Of a DNA stretch of 25,509 bases, positions 23,355 to 25,509 are shown in pieces (positions within the stretch are counted from its first letter, which is position 1; each line of letters starts with the position of its first letter). The position numbers and the translations under genes were made by a program. The stretch covers positions 1 to 25,509 of the forward strand of contig JBHWOX010000017.1 in assembly GCA_043424615.1 (NCBI GenBank), in the 5' to 3' direction. The notes beneath the pieces are model-generated. The model made no database searches. It saw only the letters and a list, made by a program, of their open reading frames with translations, and was not told the DNA's origin. This DNA comes from JAUNQW01 sp043424615. Lineage in GTDB: Bacteria; Bacillota; Bacilli; Lactobacillales; Carnobacteriaceae_A.

Positions 23355-23567
23355 ACGGTTAAAAAAGCATTTTGTTATTGATAAATAGTTCAAAAGCCTT
23401 CTATACCGTCACATTAGGGGCATTCATCATTCTTATCAAAAATAAAGAGTGAGTCCGATTAAAATAATTAATCAATAGTTTTTTAAACGTGCGTCAGAAT
23501 TTTGTTCCAAGTTCTGTCAATTCCTTTTCTAAAAAAAGAACATTTCCTTCAACTGTCTTTAAAATAA

Positions 23568-23603
23568 TAAAAAAGCAAGACCCGGTTAGGGGTCTTGCTT
23601 TTT
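23568..23603 (-). terminator. Rho-independent terminator of the repeat-rich LPQTG gene
   Basis: A 14-pair perfect stem (AAAAAGCAAGACCC 23570-23583 with GGGTCTTGCTTTTT 23590-23603) with a six-base loop lies 26 bases after the stop at 23629. On both strands the stem itself ends in a T-run, so it may act in both directions. Confidence 0.88.
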
Positions 23604-23628
23604 AAGAGCTAAAGTCTAAACTCTTTTT

Positions 23629-25509
23629 CTATTTTTTCTTTCTTCTAGAGAATTGGCTGAAACCAAGGCCTGAAAGAATAGTCGTTGCTGCTAGTCCGAG
23701 GAGGTGGGTCGTGATACCTGTCTGAGGTAGAGCCTCTTGGCTTGAAGCAAGATCTTCGCTTGCAGCTTTAACTGCAGTTTGAGCTTGGACTTGAGCTGGT
23801 TTTTGACTTGGAGCTGCATCTTGTCCAACTTCTGCCTGACCTGGTGAAAGCTCTTTTTGCGGACCTTCCACAGGAACAAGGATGGATTGTTGGATTGCAG
23901 CTAGGTCAGGATCATTAATGGTCACAGTGATTGGACCTTGGACATCCTTACCTGGAATAACTTTGACATGACCATTTTCATCAATGCGAACTGGGATATC
24001 TTGACCATTTTCATCTTTAGCGGTCACTGTTGTATCTTTACCAGGATTAACCACTTTGATACCCGTATCTTGTTCATCATCGGTCGGTTGAACCGGTTTG
24101 ACTTGGGTGTCGTCTATGGTGGTTTTATCTTCCGGTGTGTTAGAAGAATCATCTGGAGTCACTTCAGATTTGTTGTCATCTTGATCTTTGTCATGACCAT
24201 TCACTGGAACTTGAATGTCTTTCTTACCATCTGCTAAGTCCGAATCATTAATGGTGACGGTGATTGGGCCGTCTACGTTAGTTCCTGGTGTTACTTCCAC
24301 TTCACCTGTCTCTGGGTTGATGACAGCTGGGATGTCTTGGCCGTCTTCGTCTTTAGCAGAAACGGTGGTGTCTTGACCAGGATTGTCAACGATGATACCA
24401 GTGCCTTGTTTCTCGTCGGTTGGGTTAACAGGAGTCACTTTAGAATCATTGATCTCTGTCTTAGCTGGCGGTGTTTCAGATCCGTTATCGTCTTGACCTT
24501 TGTCATGGCCAGTTACTGGAACTTCAACCTCTTGTTTGCCGCCCGGTAAATCAGGATCTTCTACAGTTACGGTGATTGGGCCGTCTACATTAGTGCCCGG
24601 AGTGACTTCCACTTCACCTGTGTCTGGGTTGATGACAACTGGGATGTCTTGGCCGTCTTCATCCTTAGCAGTTACAGTAGTGTCTTCGCCAGGGTTGACA
24701 ACGGTGATACCTGTGCCTTGTTTCTCGTCGGTTGGGTTCACTGGAGTGACCTTAGAGTCATTGACTTCTGTTGTTGGAGGTGTTTCAGATCCGTTATCGT
24801 CTTGACCTTTGTCATGACCATTCACTGGAACTTCAACCTCCTGTTTACCTTCAGGTAAGTCTGGGTCATTGATTGTTATAGTGATTGGGCCGTCTACATT
24901 GGTTCCTGGTGTGACTTCCACTTCGCCTGTCTCTGGATTGATGACAGCTGGGATGTCTTGGCCGTCTTCATCTTTAGCAGTTACAGTGGTGTCTTTACCT
25001 GGGTTTTCAACAGTGATACCGGTGCCTTGTTTTTCATCGGTTGGGTTAACAGCTTTCTTACCATTTTCGTCGATTGTCGTCTTCTCGCGCACTAAGTCGG
25101 TTCCTGGAATAGTATCCTGAGACCCATCTGGGTAAGTGATGGTCGTTGTTCCGTCATTACCAACATCAACGGTGGTTGGGGTTTGACCAGCTTCTGGCTG
25201 AGGGAATTTGTCCTTGTTGGCTTCCTCTACGCCTTGCTTAACTTGAGCTTTTTCATCAGGAGTTAAGTTATTTTGGTCGCCAACCGCAGTCTTATCAGTC
25301 GGAACAGTCGGTGTGATTTGGTCTGCTTGAGTTGGGCCAGCTGGTTGACCATCTTTGTTGTCGTCTTGACCAGCCGTATGGCCGTTAACTGGCACATCAT
25401 AAGATTCTTCACCATTCGCTAAGTCTGGGTCTGTGATAGTGACCTTGATTGGACCATCAACATTTTCACCCGGAGTGACCATTACTTTACCGTCTGGGTC
25501 AATCTCAAC
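23629..25509 (-). CDS. LPQTG-anchored surface protein with about 104-residue tandem repeats (N-terminus beyond window)
   Basis: The frame is open to the right edge, so only the last 626 residues are seen; the ATG at 25482 is internal. After a partial repeat and a unique stretch (TPDEKAQVKQGVEEANKD, then a TTTITYPDGS beta-rich part) come four tandem repeats of about 100-105 residues. Each has PTDEKQGTGI, DTTVTAKDEDGQDIP, GEVEVTPGTNVDGPIT, a DPDL turn and VPVNGHDKGQDDN. Repeats 2 to 4 are most alike; the last is degenerate. An Ala/Gln-rich segment, LPQTG, a hydrophobic helix and RRKKK form the sortase signal. The repeats resemble Ig-like stalk domains in adhesins, probably extending a tip domain past the wall. 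Function is unproven. It ends at its own terminator, upstream of the large surface gene. Confidence 0.85.
   Translation of the reverse strand, partial: VEIDPDGKVMVTPGENVDGPIKVTITDPDLANGEESYDVPVNGHTAGQDDNKDGQPAGPTQADQITPTVPTDKTAVGDQNNLTPDEKAQVKQGVEEANKDKFPQPEAGQTPTTVDVGNDGTTTITYPDGSQDTIPGTDLVREKTTIDENGKKAVNPTDEKQGTGITVENPGKDTTVTAKDEDGQDIPAVINPETGEVEVTPGTNVDGPITITINDPDLPEGKQEVEVPVNGHDKGQDDNGSETPPTTEVNDSKVTPVNPTDEKQGTGITVVNPGEDTTVTAKDEDGQDIPVVINPDTGEVEVTPGTNVDGPITVTVEDPDLPGGKQEVEVPVTGHDKGQDDNGSETPPAKTEINDSKVTPVNPTDEKQGTGIIVDNPGQDTTVSAKDEDGQDIPAVINPETGEVEVTPGTNVDGPITVTINDSDLADGKKDIQVPVNGHDKDQDDNKSEVTPDDSSNTPEDKTTIDDTQVKPVQPTDDEQDTGIKVVNPGKDTTVTAKDENGQDIPVRIDENGHVKVIPGKDVQGPITVTINDPDLAAIQQSILVPVEGPQKELSPGQAEVGQDAAPSQKPAQVQAQTAVKAASEDLASSQEALPQTGITTHLLGLAATTILSGLGFSQFSRRKKK
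24100..25060 (-). repeat. Tandem repeats of about 309-312 bases in the LPQTG protein
   Basis: The sequence TGATTGGG of the VDGPIT block recurs at 24261, 24573 and 24882, giving unit lengths of 312 and 309 bases. Copies are very alike at DNA level in the middle units and diverge at the anchor-proximal end, as expected for repeats kept similar by recombination. Copy number may vary between strains. Confidence 0.85.

Noticed and set aside
24500..24805. Plus-strand ORF of 101 codons and similar ones at 23938-24858 and 24869-25120
   Set aside because: They are antisense shadows of the tandem repeats of the LPQTG gene, repeat with the same period, and lack family features or start signals.
24100..25060. 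CRISPR-like regular repeats
   Set aside because: Units are 309-312 bases, coding and in frame, with no short repeat/spacer structure and no cas genes.
1..25509. Genome-wide reassignment of TAA to glutamine
   Set aside because: rpsG, rpsL, mvaA, mvaS and other genes end at the expected family length with TAA, so TAA works as a normal stop here.

Overview
The window looks like a moderately low-GC Gram-positive chromosome of the order Lactobacillales. The best guess is family Aerococcaceae, with the genus unproven. The reasons are Firmicutes-type RpoB/RpoC, strong AGGAGG-like ribosome binding sites, the mevalonate pathway (class II HMG-CoA reductase and HMG-CoA synthase), an Enterococcus faecium-like D-aspartate ligase with an aspartate racemase, and LPQTG surface proteins with a YSIRK-type signal. 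Nothing marks it as phage or plasmid.

Most genes are on the minus strand, so transcription runs right to left. From the right: the C-terminal part of a repeat-rich LPQTG protein (23629-25509, runs off the edge); a second, very large LPQTG adhesin-like gene (17264-23257) broken by one in-frame TAA; a secreted LysM/G5/Amidase_3 peptidoglycan hydrolase (14518-16956); rpoB (10621-14175); and rpoC (6888-10532), also broken by one in-frame TAA. Next come aspartate racemase, mvaS and D-aspartate ligase (3497-6688), probably one operon. Two plus-strand genes follow, a type 4 prepilin peptidase and mvaA (1386-3416), converging on that operon at a shared hairpin terminator. At the left are rpsL, rpsG and the first 43 codons of fusA (the str operon, minus strand), with a strong promoter and a structured leader.

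Three themes connect the genes. Transcription and translation core genes (rpoB, rpoC, rpsL, rpsG, fusA) lie within about 14 kb of each other. Between them sits a cell-envelope module: racemase makes D-Asp, the ligase activates it for the peptidoglycan side chain, and MvaS/MvaA feed isoprenoid and undecaprenyl-lipid supply. To the right is a cell-surface block: a wall hydrolase and two sortase-anchored proteins that share a related repeat module of about 100 residues.

The most striking observation is the pair of single in-frame TAA codons. One is in rpoC, at the invariant Gln of the GRFRQNLLG motif, and one is in the large surface protein, just after its signal-peptide region. Both lie in the same nine bases, TAAAACTTA. 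A sequencing or assembly error, or a nonsense variant, is more likely than a working split polymerase, but raw reads should be checked. Other points of interest are a possible three-way-junction RNA leader upstream of rpsL, a hairpin-plus-U-tract leader upstream of rpoB, WalR-like direct repeats upstream of the amidase and rpoB, and a region of about 800 residues of unassigned fold in the large surface protein.
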